Assembly: GCA_964556225.1 (NCBI GenBank)
Contig: CAZKVJ010000007.1
Span: forward strand, 62,001-126,000
Source: CAZKVJ01 sp964556225
GTDB taxonomy: Bacteria; Actinomycetota; Acidimicrobiia; Acidimicrobiales; Ilumatobacteraceae
DNA length: 64,000 nucleotides
Direction: 5' to 3'
Part shown: positions 7,805 through 16,049 of the stretch, piece after piece
Numbering within the stretch: position 1 is the first letter of the stretch
Layout: every line of letters begins with the position of its first letter
Program-made: the position numbers and the translations under genes
The notes under the pieces: model-generated
Told to the model about the DNA's origin: nothing
What the model saw: the letters and a program-made list of their open reading frames with translations, nothing else
Database searches by the model: none

Positions 7805-9169
7805 ATGTTTGACACCCTCTCCAACCGGTTCGACGGGATCTTCAAGCGCCTTCGCGGCAAGGGGCGCCTCACCGAGGCCGACGTCGACGAGGTGCTCCGC
7901 GAGATCCGCACCGCCCTGCTCGAGGCCGACGTCAACGTCGGGGTGGTCCGTGACATCGTGGCCCGGATCCGTGCGGACGCCGTCGGCGCCGAGCTCTCCA
8001 AGGCCCTCGATCCCAGCCAGCAGATCATCAAGATCGTCAACGCCGAGCTGACCAGGGTGCTCGGTGGCGAGACCCTGCGGGTGACGTACGCCTCCAAGCC
8101 GCCGACGGTGGTGCTCATGGCCGGACTTCAGGGCTCGGGCAAGACCACCAGCTGCGCCAAGCTCGCCCGCTGGTTCAAGAGCCAGGGCCGCCAGCCGCTG
8201 ATGGTCGGCGCCGACCTCCAGCGTCCGGCCGCCGTCGAGCAGCTGCGCACGCTCGGCCGCCAGCTCGACGTACCGGTGTTCTCCGAGCCCGGCGATCCCG
8301 TGGCCACCGCCGCTCGCGGTCTCGACGAGGCCCGCCGGCTCGGGCGCGACGTGCTGATCGTCGACACCGCCGGACGTCTGGCGATCGACGCCGAGATGAT
8401 GGATCAGGTGCGCCGCATCAGCGACGCGGTGCAGCCGGACTACACGTTCCTGGTCATCGACGCCATGACCGGCCAGGACGCGGTGACGGTCGCCGAGGCG
8501 TTCCACCAGACGCTCGAGATCGACGGCGTGATCATGTCGAAGCTGGACGGCGATGCCCGTGGCGGTGCTGCGCTGTCGGTGAAGGAGGTCATCGGGCGCC
8601 CCATCGCCTTCGCCTCCACCGGGGAGAAGCTCGACGCGTTCGAGCAGTTCCACCCCGATCGGATGGCCGGTCGGATCCTCGGCATGGGCGACGTGCTGAC
8701 GCTCATCGAGCAGGCCGAGCAGGCGTTCGAGAAGGACCAGGCGGAGGAGGCGGCCGCCCGGCTGCTGGAAGGGGAGTTCACGCTCGACGACTTCCTCGAG
8801 CAGATGCAGCAGCTGAAGAAGATGGGCCCGCTGTCCGGGATCCTGGGGATGCTGCCGGGGATGCCCAAGGAGCTGAAGAACGCGAAGATCGGCGACGACG
8901 AGCTCAAGCCCGTCGAGGCAATCATCCGCTCCATGACCCCCGAGGAGCGCCGCCGGCCGGAGCTCATCAACGGCTCCCGTCGCCTGCGCATCGCCAACGG
9001 CAGCGGCACCACCACCGCCGACGTCAACCGTCTGGTCAAGCAGTTCAGCGAGATGCAGAAGATGATGAAGCGGATGGGCGGGATGGGCACCAAGAAGGGC
9101 AAGCGGCGGATGCCGATGATGCCCGGTGGTCTCCCGGCAGGCATCGGGGGGCTCCCGGGGAGCAACTGA
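7805..9169 (+). CDS. ffh: Signal recognition particle protein Ffh
   Basis: 454 residues from ATG 7805; reading frames that extend further upstream run into the N gap and homopolymers and are not credible. This GTPase binds signal sequences and 4.5S RNA and hands them to FtsY. N domain about 1-90; G domain with G1 GLQGSGKTT (107-115), ADLQRPAAVEQL, G3 DTAGR (187-191) and G4 KLDGDARGG. The Met-rich M domain (about 300-454) carries FLEQMQQLKKMGPLSGIL and the RNA-binding Ser-Gly-rich loop, and ends in a Met/Gly/Lys tail. Length and order are typical. Ribosomal and tRNA-processing genes follow. Confidence 0.96.
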   Translation: MFDTLSNRFDGIFKRLRGKGRLTEADVDEVLREIRTALLEADVNVGVVRDIVARIRADAVGAELSKALDPSQQIIKIVNAELTRVLGGETLRVTYASKPPTVVLMAGLQGSGKTTSCAKLARWFKSQGRQPLMVGADLQRPAAVEQLRTLGRQLDVPVFSEPGDPVATAARGLDEARRLGRDVLIVDTAGRLAIDAEMMDQVRRISDAVQPDYTFLVIDAMTGQDAVTVAEAFHQTLEIDGVIMSKLDGDARGGAALSVKEVIGRPIAFASTGEKLDAFEQFHPDRMAGRILGMGDVLTLIEQAEQAFEKDQAEEAAARLLEGEFTLDDFLEQMQQLKKMGPLSGILGMLPGMPKELKNAKIGDDELKPVEAIIRSMTPEERRRPELINGSRRLRIANGSGTTTADVNRLVKQFSEMQKMMKRMGGMGTKKGKRRMPMMPGGLPAGIGGLPGSN

Positions 9170-9248
9170 CCCGGCGCGTTGGGGCCGATCCACCCCTGGG
9201 GCTAACCTTGCAGGGTTCTTCGTTCGAATCCAGGAGACTGATCCCCGA

Positions 9249-9512
9249 ATGGCCGTGAAGCTGCGACTCACCCGGGTCGGCAAGACCAAGCAGCCCCAGT
9301 ACCGCATCGTCGCTGCCGACAGCCGCTCACCCCGGGACGGTCGCTTCATCGAGATCCTGGGTCACTACAACCCGCGCAGCGAGCCGTCGGTGGTGAACCT
9401 CGACAACGACAAGATCGTCCAGTGGTTGCAGAAGGGCGCCCAGCCCACCGATCGGGTCCGCAAGCTGCTCGAGATCTCGGGTGCATGGGCCGAGTTCACG
9501 GCCGCCAAGTGA
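9249..9512 (+). CDS. rpsP: 30S ribosomal protein S16
   Basis: 87 residues from the ATG at 9249, with ribosome site AGGAG at 9232-9236. The opening MAVKLRLTRVGKTKQPQYR and the RFIEILGHYNPR segment are diagnostic of bS16, which binds the 5' domain of 16S rRNA. Length is normal for the family. It heads the conserved rpsP-khpA-rimM-trmD-rplS operon, with 3 nt between its stop and the next start. Confidence 0.97.
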   Translation: MAVKLRLTRVGKTKQPQYRIVAADSRSPRDGRFIEILGHYNPRSEPSVVNLDNDKIVQWLQKGAQPTDRVRKLLEISGAWAEFTAAK

Positions 9513-9515
9513 TCC

Positions 9516-9791
9516 ATGTCTGAGGTCGAAGCCGCCAACCTGGTTCCGGCGCCGACGGCGACGGCGGTGCTCCACCACGTCGTCAGCTCCATCGTGACCG
9601 ACCCCGGCGCCGTGCAGATCGAGCACGTGCAGAACCGCAACCGGATCCGTCTCGAGGTGAAGGTCGGTCCCGGCGACCTCGGGAGGGTGATCGGTCGGCG
9701 TGGTCGCACCGCGCAGGGCATCCGCACCGTCGTGCGGGCGGCGGCCAGCCGCGACGGCGTCGAGGTCGACGTCGACTTCCTGGATGACTGA
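9516..9791 (+). CDS. khpA: KH-domain RNA-binding protein KhpA
   Basis: 91 residues. A single KH domain with the RNA-contacting GxxG loop (VIGRRGRTAQGIRTVV, about 58-73). KhpA proteins form dimers with KhpB and bind many RNAs; in several Gram-positive bacteria they influence cell elongation and division. The position between rpsP and rimM is the standard actinobacterial one. Its 3' end overlaps the rimM start by 8 nt, indicating translational coupling. Confidence 0.92.
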   Translation: MSEVEAANLVPAPTATAVLHHVVSSIVTDPGAVQIEHVQNRNRIRLEVKVGPGDLGRVIGRRGRTAQGIRTVVRAAASRDGVEVDVDFLDD

Positions 9792-10278
9792 CGCGCCACG
9801 ACCTGAGGGTCTGCTCGAGGTCGGCCGGATCGGACGTCCCCACGGGGTCCGTGGCGACGTCCACGTCTCGCTCGTCACCGACCGTGCCGAGCGGCTCGCC
9901 CCGGGCGCCCGGCTGTGGGCCCGAGGGCGGTGGCTCACCGTCGAGTCGTCCCGCGCGCAGGGGTCCCGCTGGATCGTCCACTTCGACGGCATCGCCGATC
10001 GTGCCGCCGCGGAGCTGATGACGTCGGCGCTGGCCTACGCCGAGCCGATCGACGACCCGGACGCCGTCTGGGTGCACGAGCTGGTCGGCTCGGCCGTGGT
10101 CGAGACGGACGGCACGGGGCGTGGCCGGTGTGTCGCGGTCGTGGCGAACCCCGCCGACGACCTGCTCGAGCTGGAGTCCGGCGCGCTGGTTCCGGTGCGC
10201 TTCGTCGTGTCCTGCGACGGTGCCACCACCGTGGTCGACGTGCCCGCCGGCCTGTTCGACCTCTTCGACGCCCCCTGA
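9784..10278 (+). CDS. rimM: Ribosome maturation factor RimM
   Basis: 164 residues from the ATG at 9784, which overlaps the end of khpA by 8 nt. RimM binds S19 and assists maturation of the 30S head. The N-terminal beta-barrel begins LLEVGRIGRPHGVRGDVHVS, the usual RimM opening, and the C-terminal PRC-barrel includes DDLLELESG and VPVRFVV (about 120-145). Length is close to the family norm of about 170. It belongs to the rpsP operon. Confidence 0.94.
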   Translation: MTDAPRPEGLLEVGRIGRPHGVRGDVHVSLVTDRAERLAPGARLWARGRWLTVESSRAQGSRWIVHFDGIADRAAAELMTSALAYAEPIDDPDAVWVHELVGSAVVETDGTGRGRCVAVVANPADDLLELESGALVPVRFVVSCDGATTVVDVPAGLFDLFDAP

Positions 10279-10336
10279 CCTCCACCGCGACATTCGCGGG
10301 GCGACACGGGGGGCGCGGGGGCGCGAAGGTCGCGGG

Positions 10337-11071
10337 ATGCGGATCGACGTGTTCACGATCTTCCCGGCGCTGGTCGACAATTTCTGCCGGGAGAGCCTCC
10401 TCGGCCGGGCCCGAGAGGCACGAGTCGTCGACCTGCGCTGCCACGACCTGCGCGAGCACACCACCGACGTCCACCGCAGCGTGGACGACGCGCCGTTCGG
10501 CGGCGGCGCCGGGATGGTCATCCGGGCCGAGCCGGTGTTCGCCAGCGTGGAGGCCGCCGATCCGCCCCGCCCCCTCTACCTGCTCGGCCCCGGCGGCCGT
10601 CGCTTCGACCAGGCCATCGCCCACGAGCTGGCGGCCGGGACCGGCTTCAGCCTGCTGTGCGGGCGCTACGAGGGGATCGACCACCGCGTCCGCGAGCACC
10701 TCGTCGATGGCGAGCTGAGCGTCGGCGACGTGGTGCTGTCGGGGGGTGAGGTGGCAGCGTGCCTGGTCATCGAGGCCGTGACCCGTTTGCTGCCAGGAGT
10801 GATGGGCAACGACACGAGCCCGGTGACGGAGAGCTTCGGGGCCTCGGGCCTGCTGGAGGAGCCCCACTACACCCGCCCTGCCGTGTTCCGGGGCTGGGAG
10901 GTCCCCGAGGTGCTGCGCAGCGGCGACCACGCTCGGGTGGCCGAGTGGCGCATGGCGCAAGCCCTGCACCGAACCGTGCGGGACCGGCCGGACCTCATCG
11001 AGCGGCGGGGTGGCCTCACGGACGCCGAGCGCCGGCTGTTGGAACGCATCCCACCCGTCCCCTATCCTTGA
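10337..11071 (+). CDS. trmD: tRNA (guanine-37-N1)-methyltransferase TrmD
   Basis: 244 residues from ATG 10337 (MRIDVFTIFPALVDNF, the typical start). It methylates G37 of tRNAs using S-adenosylmethionine and prevents +1 frameshifting. The SPOUT trefoil-knot motifs are visible: LLCGRYEGIDHRV (about 112-124) and SVGDVVLSGGEVAA (about 135-148), plus PFGGGAGMV in the tRNA-binding region. Length and position between rimM and rplS are standard. Confidence 0.96.
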   Translation: MRIDVFTIFPALVDNFCRESLLGRAREARVVDLRCHDLREHTTDVHRSVDDAPFGGGAGMVIRAEPVFASVEAADPPRPLYLLGPGGRRFDQAIAHELAAGTGFSLLCGRYEGIDHRVREHLVDGELSVGDVVLSGGEVAACLVIEAVTRLLPGVMGNDTSPVTESFGASGLLEEPHYTRPAVFRGWEVPEVLRSGDHARVAEWRMAQALHRTVRDRPDLIERRGGLTDAERRLLERIPPVPYP

Positions 11072-11108
11072 GCGTCCACCCGTACCAGGTACGTAGGAAG
11101 TCCGCGCC

Positions 11109-11456
11109 ATGAAGACCACCGACCTCGTCGACCGCCAGTACCTCCGAGACGACATCCCGGACTTCGCGCCGGGCGACGAGGTGAAGGTCCACGTCCGCGT
11201 CGTGGAGAGCGGCAAGGAGCGCATCCAGGTCTTCCAGGGGTACGTCATCGCCCGATCCGGCTCCGGTGTGGCCGAGACCTACACCGTGCGCAAGCTCAGC
11301 GGTGGCGTCGGCGTGGAGCGCACCTTCCCGCTCCACACGCCGATCGTGTCCAAGATCGAGGTCGTGCGCCGGGGCGACGTCCGGCGAGCCAAGCTGTACT
11401 ACCTGCGCGATCGCACGGGCAAGGCCGCCAAGATCCGCGAGAAGCGCGAGCGCTGA
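11109..11456 (+). CDS. rplS: 50S ribosomal protein L19
   Basis: 115 residues. bL19 lies at the 30S-50S interface. Diagnostic stretches are FAPGDEVKVHVRV, RIQVFQGYVIARSGSG and KLYYLRDRTGKAAKI. The ribosome site AGGAAG is at 11095-11100. In many actinobacteria lepB (signal peptidase) and rnhB (RNase HII) follow rplS before the DUF2469 gene; here the DUF2469 gene follows directly. Confidence 0.97.
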   Translation: MKTTDLVDRQYLRDDIPDFAPGDEVKVHVRVVESGKERIQVFQGYVIARSGSGVAETYTVRKLSGGVGVERTFPLHTPIVSKIEVVRRGDVRRAKLYYLRDRTGKAAKIREKRER

Positions 11457-11466
11457 GCGACCCCCG

Positions 11467-11766
11467 TTGAGCTCTGACGATCTCGACGACTACGAGGCCG
11501 ACCGCGAGCTCCATCTCGCCCAGGAGTACCAGGACGTGGCGGGCATGTTCCGCTACGCGGTCGAGACCGAGCGCCGCTTCTACCTGGCCAACAGCGTCGA
11601 CGTGCGCGTGCTCGCCGAAGCCCCGAGGCCCCTGCTCGAGGTCGAGCTGATCGACGCCTGGGTGTGGGATATGTACCGGCGGTCGCGCTTCGTCCCTCGC
11701 GTGCGGGTGCTCACGTTCAAAGACGTCAACGTCGAGGAGCTGCCCGTCTCCGATCTGCAGCTCTGA
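11467..11766 (+). CDS. DUF2469 family protein
   Basis: 99 residues; the best start is the TTG at 11467, 10 nt after rplS, because the conserved part begins there (SSDDLDDYEADRELHLAQEY). ETERRFYLANSV, DAWVWDMYR and VLTFKDVNVEEL are signatures of this actinobacterial family, whose function is unknown. The family is normally found next to rnhB, which is missing here. Its end overlaps the convergent hydrolase gene by 41 nt. Confidence 0.85.
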   Translation: MSSDDLDDYEADRELHLAQEYQDVAGMFRYAVETERRFYLANSVDVRVLAEAPRPLLEVELIDAWVWDMYRRSRFVPRVRVLTFKDVNVEELPVSDLQL

Positions 11767-12613
11767 GGGTGCGGGCGGCGGCAGGTTCGGTCGCCCACGT
11801 CTCGTCGAGGAAGTCGCCGATCCGGCCGGTCAGACGTCCCGGCGCCAGCCGCAGCTCGAGGATCGAGCGAGCCGGCTCCAGGCGGCCGTTGGGCAGCAGC
11901 TCGACGAGCGCCTCTGCGTCGCTGAAGGGGTGGATGAGGTCACGGCCGTGGGCGATGACCAGCGTCGGTGCCGTGATCGCCCGCCGCTGCTCCTCGGTGG
12001 GGGTCACCGGCCCGGTGAGGATCCCGTGGAGCACCGCCTTCACCACCTCCGGGCGGGACGACAGCGTGTCGAGGCCGCTGTTGAGCATGTCGTTGCGGGT
12101 GCGGGGGATCCTTCGGCAGGCGCCGGCGAACCACCCGGCGGGCGTGCCGGCGTAGTGCATGACCAGCAGCAGCGGTGTGAAGAACATCGCCGCCGCCGGC
12201 ACCGCCCACTCGAGCACGGGCATCTCGATGACCAGGCCCTGCACCCGCCCCGGCGCGTGGGCGGCCACCTGCAGGCTGACGCCGGCGCCGAGCGACACCC
12301 CGCCGATCACCGCCCGCTCGACGCCGAGGTGGTCGAGCAGGCCGACCACGTCGTGGGCGTAGGCGTCCATCCGGTACTCCGACGCCCGGAGCGGCTTGTC
12401 GCTGCTGCCGTGCCCGAGCAGATCGAGCAGCACCACCCGGTTGCCCCGGGCGGCCAGCGTGCGGGCCAGCGCCCGGTTCATCTGGCTGTCGAGCAGCAGC
12501 CCGTGCAGGTACACCAGCACTCGATCGCCGGAGCCGTACACCTCGTACGCCAGGCGCGACCCGTCGAGCCGGAAGGATCCGTGTTCCACCGTGACGTCCA
12601 TCGTGGGGTTCAT
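11726..12613 (-). CDS. Alpha/beta-fold hydrolase
   Basis: 295 residues from the ATG at 12613, preceded on this strand by GAGGAG 8 nt upstream. The fold is shown by YLHGLLLDSQMNRA (oxyanion-loop HG), the nucleophile elbow GGVSLGAG and the acid-strand segment APTLVIAHGRD. In most relatives a catalytic His follows 20-30 residues later in a GxGH motif; here that region reads ARSILELRLAPGRLTG with no His. Either the His is supplied from elsewhere (IHPF is nearby) or this subfamily is not a classical hydrolase. The N-terminus lacks a signal peptide. Substrate unknown. Divergent from the sterol-desaturase-like gene. Confidence 0.8.
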   Translation of the reverse strand: MNPTMDVTVEHGSFRLDGSRLAYEVYGSGDRVLVYLHGLLLDSQMNRALARTLAARGNRVVLLDLLGHGSSDKPLRASEYRMDAYAHDVVGLLDHLGVERAVIGGVSLGAGVSLQVAAHAPGRVQGLVIEMPVLEWAVPAAAMFFTPLLLVMHYAGTPAGWFAGACRRIPRTRNDMLNSGLDTLSSRPEVVKAVLHGILTGPVTPTEEQRRAITAPTLVIAHGRDLIHPFSDAEALVELLPNGRLEPARSILELRLAPGRLTGRIGDFLDETWATEPAAARTLRAADRRRAAPRR

Positions 12614-12753
12614 CGTGACGCTCCTCGTCTCGGATCGGCGAATCATGCCGAGCGTCACCTCCATTGAGCGCCCCGCCGAGGGACCGGCCAGGGCCGGAGG
12701 ACCGCGGCCGAGCCGACGAGCCGCCGCACTCCTGGATCGGCCAGACTGGCGAG

Positions 12754-13857
12754 GTGGACCTGTCGGTTGCGGTGACCCCGCTCTACTTCGCGACCATGGC
12801 GTGGGAGCGTGCCGTCCTGCGGCGGCGGGCGGAGCGGCTGGGTCCCAGCGCGGCCGACTACACGAAGCCGGACACCACCACGAGCCTCGGCATGGGCGTG
12901 CTGAGCCTGACCACACCGCTGACGGCTGCCGCGCTCTCCTTGCTCGTCCCCCGCCGGGGCCGCCGGGGGCTGGCGGGACGCGTGGTTATCGGTGTGGCGG
13001 CCACGGCGGCGGTGGCCGCAACGATCGCCGACGTCGTCGAGGCCAGATCCGACCCCTCCACCGAGGTCGGCCGTCGACGGCGACGCGCCGCGCGCCAGGT
13101 CGCGGCGGTCGGTGGGGTCGCCGCCGTGGCGGCGGGAGGTGCCGTGGCCTGTGCCACGTCGAGCTTTCTCACCTCTGCCGGGCGCCAGTGGGAGAAGGGC
13201 CAGCGGCGTGACCTGGGCAACGGTGTGGTCGCGTGGAGCATCGCCATGGTCGGTTGGGACCTCGCCTACTACCTGAACCACCGGCTGATGCACGAGGTGC
13301 GGGCCCTGTGGGCGGTCCACGTCCCGCACCACTCGAGCGAGCACTACAACCTCTCCACGGCCCTGCGCCAGCCGGTCGCTGGCGCGTTCGGCGTCTGGGT
13401 CCCCTACGGCGGCTTGGCTCGCATCGGGGTGCGCCCGGAGATCATCGCCACCTCGCGGGCGCTCAACCTCATCTACCAGTACTGGATCCACACCGACACG
13501 ATCCGATCGCTCGGGCCGGCCGAGGCGGTGCTCAACACGCCGTCCCACCACCGGGTGCACCACGGCAGCAATCGGCGCTACCTCGACCGCAACCACGCCG
13601 GGATCCTCATCGTGTGGGACCGGTTGCTGGGCACGTTCCAGCGGGAGGAGCCCGAGGCGGATCCGGTCGTCTACGGGCTGACCCGCAACGTCGGCAGCTA
13701 CAACCTCTGGACGGTCAGCACCCACGAGTACCGGGACATGTTCAGTGACGTCGCCCGGTCGCGGGGGTGGGGTGACCGGTTGGGCTTCGTGCTGCGCGGC
13801 CCGGGGTGGGCGACGGCCCGCAGGGCCGAGCTCGACGCCCTGCCGGCAGCGGTGTGA
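12754..13857 (+). CDS. Sterol desaturase / fatty-acid hydroxylase family membrane protein
   Basis: 367 residues from the GTG at 12754 (VDLSVAVTPLYFATMAWE). Integral membrane di-iron oxygenase family: the His clusters HRLMH (after a membrane helix), HVPHHSSEHYN and HRVHHGSN are the metal ligands, in the usual order and spacing. About four hydrophobic segments surround them. Family members insert oxygen into, or desaturate, sterols, alkyl glycerols or carotenoids; the substrate here cannot be read. The N-terminal third is Ala/Val/Arg rich and more variable. An ATG at 12664 would add 30 residues but lacks a ribosome site. Confidence 0.87.
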   Translation: MDLSVAVTPLYFATMAWERAVLRRRAERLGPSAADYTKPDTTTSLGMGVLSLTTPLTAAALSLLVPRRGRRGLAGRVVIGVAATAAVAATIADVVEARSDPSTEVGRRRRRAARQVAAVGGVAAVAAGGAVACATSSFLTSAGRQWEKGQRRDLGNGVVAWSIAMVGWDLAYYLNHRLMHEVRALWAVHVPHHSSEHYNLSTALRQPVAGAFGVWVPYGGLARIGVRPEIIATSRALNLIYQYWIHTDTIRSLGPAEAVLNTPSHHRVHHGSNRRYLDRNHAGILIVWDRLLGTFQREEPEADPVVYGLTRNVGSYNLWTVSTHEYRDMFSDVARSRGWGDRLGFVLRGPGWATARRAELDALPAAV

Positions 13858-13944
13858 TCCGCCGCCGGCGGTGGTTCACTCCGGGTTGACCACCGATCGC
13901 TCGCCGGCGCGAGCCCCGCGGAGCGCGAGTGACTCGGAGGAGCA

Positions 13945-14316
13945 ATGGGCGGGCGTGGAGCCGACCGCAGTGTGGACCGGTCCCGGCAGGGTCGGGGGGC
14001 GTGGGGCGAGGAGCAGGCGGCCCGCCACTACCGATCCCTCGGCTTCGAGGTGGTCGGTCGGAACTGGCGCTGCACCGACGGTGAGCTCGACCTCGTGGCG
14101 CGCCGCGGCTGTCTCGTGGTGTTCTGTGAGGTGAAGGCCCGACGCAGCGACGCCTACGGGGCGCCGGCAGAGGCGGTCACGATCGCCAAGCAGCGCCGCC
14201 TGCGCCGCCTTGCGGCCGCATGGCTGGCGGCCGCTGGGGTGCACGGCGTCGAGGTCCGCTTCGACGTGGTGTCGGTGCTCGGCACGCACGTCGAGCTGAT
14301 CGAGGCGGCGTTCTGA
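13945..14316 (+). CDS. yraN: YraN family (UPF0102) nuclease-fold protein
   Basis: 123 residues. UPF0102 proteins have an endonuclease-like fold similar to Holliday-junction resolvases. Conserved elements are AARHYRSLGFEVVGRNWRC, DGELDLVARRGCLVVFCEVKAR (here split: GELDLVA and FCEVKAR) and KQRRLRRLAAAWL. The E-x-D and ExK residues expected for metal binding are present. The ribosome site GGAGGAG is just upstream of ATG 13945. Near the rplS locus, as in other actinobacteria. Confidence 0.88.
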   Translation: MGGRGADRSVDRSRQGRGAWGEEQAARHYRSLGFEVVGRNWRCTDGELDLVARRGCLVVFCEVKARRSDAYGAPAEAVTIAKQRRLRRLAAAWLAAAGVHGVEVRFDVVSVLGTHVELIEAAF

Positions 14317-14339
14317 GGCGATGGTCTGCGGGTGCGTGC

Positions 14340-14450
14340 TCAGCCCAGCAGCGCCCAGGCGACCAGTGCCACGGCCACGACGAGCGCCGCCACGACGAAG
14401 ACGTAGTCGGCGCGCCGGGCCACGAAGCGACGATGAGGGTTGTAGCCCAT
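14340..14450 (-). CDS. Small single-pass membrane protein (36 residues)
   Basis: Very short reading frame with an ATG at 14450. It begins with the polar stretch MGYNPHRRFVARRADY and continues into one hydrophobic helix rich in Val and Ala that ends WALLG. It lies divergent from the enoyl-CoA hydratase gene with a 22-nt gap. The charged head and clean membrane helix make a real protein plausible, but no known function is recognised and the short length limits certainty. Confidence 0.5.
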   Translation of the reverse strand: MGYNPHRRFVARRADYVFVVAALVVAVALVAWALLG

Positions 14451-14472
14451 CACCCCAGTATCGTCGCCCGGT

Positions 14473-15249
14473 GTGGGGGAGACCATCTCAGTCACACGCG
14501 ACGGCGGCATCGTCACGATCACGCTCGATCGTCCCGCCGTCAAGAACGCCTTGAACGGCGTGATGTGGCACGAGCTGTTGGTGGCGTTCCGGGAGATCAC
14601 CGCCAGCCCCAGCGACCGGTGCGTCGTGCTCACCGGTGCCGGTGGCGAGTTCTGCAGCGGGGCGGACCTGAGCTCGCTCACCGACGGTCCACCCCGTCAC
14701 CCCCAGGTGGCCATGCGAGAGGTCGGCGAGGTGACGCTCGCCCTGCACCGCATCCCCCAGCCCACCATCGCGAAGGTGCGCGGCGTCGCCGTCGGGGCGG
14801 GCGCCAACCTGGCGTTCGGCTGCGATCTCGTCGTGTGCTCCGACACGGCCCGGTTCTCCGAGATCTTCGCTCGGCGGGGGCTCTCGGTCGACGCGGGTGG
14901 CAGCTGGCTGCTGCCCCGGCGTGTGGGTCTGCACCGGGCCAAGGAGCTGGCGTTCTTCGCCGATGTGATCGGCGCGGCGGAGGCCGATCGAATGGGGCTC
15001 GTCAACCGGGTCGTGCCGGACGCCGAGCTCGATGCCTTCGTCGACGGCTGGGCCGAGCGGCTGGCGGCCGGACCCCCGATCGCCCTCACGATGACGAAGC
15101 GACTCCTCGACCAGTCCATGCTGCTCACGATGGCCGACGCGCTCGAGGCCGAGGGCAACGCCCAGGCGGTCAACTTCTCCACCAAGGACACCGCGGAGGC
15201 GGTGAGCGCCTTCCTGGAGAAGCGCACCCCTCGCTTCGAAGGCTCCTGA
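14473..15249 (+). CDS. Enoyl-CoA hydratase/isomerase family protein (first of three)
   Basis: 258 residues, GTG start. Crotonase fold: the first oxyanion-hole loop is AGGEFCSGADLSSL, the second AVGAGANLAFGCDLV (about 110-124). The helix carrying the second catalytic residue reads RRGLSVDAGGSWLLPRRVG, where an Asp stands at the position often used by isomerases, so isomerase or other crotonase chemistry is as likely as hydration. It acts on a CoA thioester in the cytoplasm. No beta-oxidation partner is adjacent. Similar to, but distinct from, the copies at 27502 and 43631. Confidence 0.88.
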   Translation: MGETISVTRDGGIVTITLDRPAVKNALNGVMWHELLVAFREITASPSDRCVVLTGAGGEFCSGADLSSLTDGPPRHPQVAMREVGEVTLALHRIPQPTIAKVRGVAVGAGANLAFGCDLVVCSDTARFSEIFARRGLSVDAGGSWLLPRRVGLHRAKELAFFADVIGAAEADRMGLVNRVVPDAELDAFVDGWAERLAAGPPIALTMTKRLLDQSMLLTMADALEAEGNAQAVNFSTKDTAEAVSAFLEKRTPRFEGS

Positions 15250-15326
15250 GGCGGCCCCCTACTTTCTCGGTTCCGGTGGGGAGGGGGTGACGGGACTGCG
15301 GTGGGCGCGCTCGGTAGCGTCGGAGC

Positions 15327-16049
15327 GTGCGGCGGCTCGTGGTGCTGTGCGGCGTCGTGCTCGGCGCCGCGTCGGTTGTGGGGCCGGCGCGCGCCGAGCC
15401 GCCTGCACCGGACGACGGCCTGCTGCTGGCGCCGGAGACCACCGTGGTCGAGACGGTGCCGGAGGTCGGTCCGACCACGACGCTGGTGCCGGCGAGCGTC
15501 AGCGTGCCGCCCGGGTGCCCGGCGCCGACGCCGGCCATGGCGGTGTTCGTCGGCCGGCTGGAGTCGGCCGACAGCCGGACCGGGCGGTACTCGGTCGAGC
15601 AGGTGCGTGCCGGATCGCTGGGCGCGTACCAGGTCGGCATCCTCGTCGACGTGGACTACGACGACGAGACCCGGTTCTTGGAGCCCGGCACGCGGTACCT
15701 GGTCGGCGTGGCCGTCGACCCGGTCAGCGGGCGGCTGGTGTCCAAGGTTCGCGAGCCGGCGCCGCGCTTCGGCGGCAACCAGGTCGTCGCGCTCGATCCC
15801 TCCACCAGCGAGTGCCCGGTCGTCGAGGACCCCGTCCGCACGCTCGACGTCGACGGCTCCAGCGTCGAGTCCGGCGTGCTGACGCCCCTGTTCGAGGATC
15901 CGATGCGGCTGCTGCGCGCCGTCCTGCTCCCAGCCGCGTGGGCGCTCGCCCTGCTCGTGGCGCTGGCGGCGCTGCACTGGACGCTCGTGGGGCTCGTGCG
16001 GGGCGTGGGCGCGCTGACGCGCCGCCGGCCGCCCATCAGCGATCGCTGA
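15327..16049 (+). CDS. Exported, C-terminally membrane-anchored protein of unknown function
   Basis: 240 residues. An N-terminal signal peptide (MRRLVVLCGVVLGAASVVGPARA, shown only in part: VVLCGVVLGAASVV then cleavage near ARA) precedes an extracellular domain with four Cys residues and a barrel-like pattern (AVFVGRLESADSRTGRYSV). A C-terminal membrane helix (LLPAAWALALLVALAAL) ends in a short basic tail. The topology suggests a surface domain held by a C-terminal anchor. The middle part resembles OB-fold-like 'tissue inhibitor'-type domains only weakly. Its end overlaps the convergent rpe gene by 14 nt. Confidence 0.7.
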   Translation: MRRLVVLCGVVLGAASVVGPARAEPPAPDDGLLLAPETTVVETVPEVGPTTTLVPASVSVPPGCPAPTPAMAVFVGRLESADSRTGRYSVEQVRAGSLGAYQVGILVDVDYDDETRFLEPGTRYLVGVAVDPVSGRLVSKVREPAPRFGGNQVVALDPSTSECPVVEDPVRTLDVDGSSVESGVLTPLFEDPMRLLRAVLLPAAWALALLVALAALHWTLVGLVRGVGALTRRRPPISDR

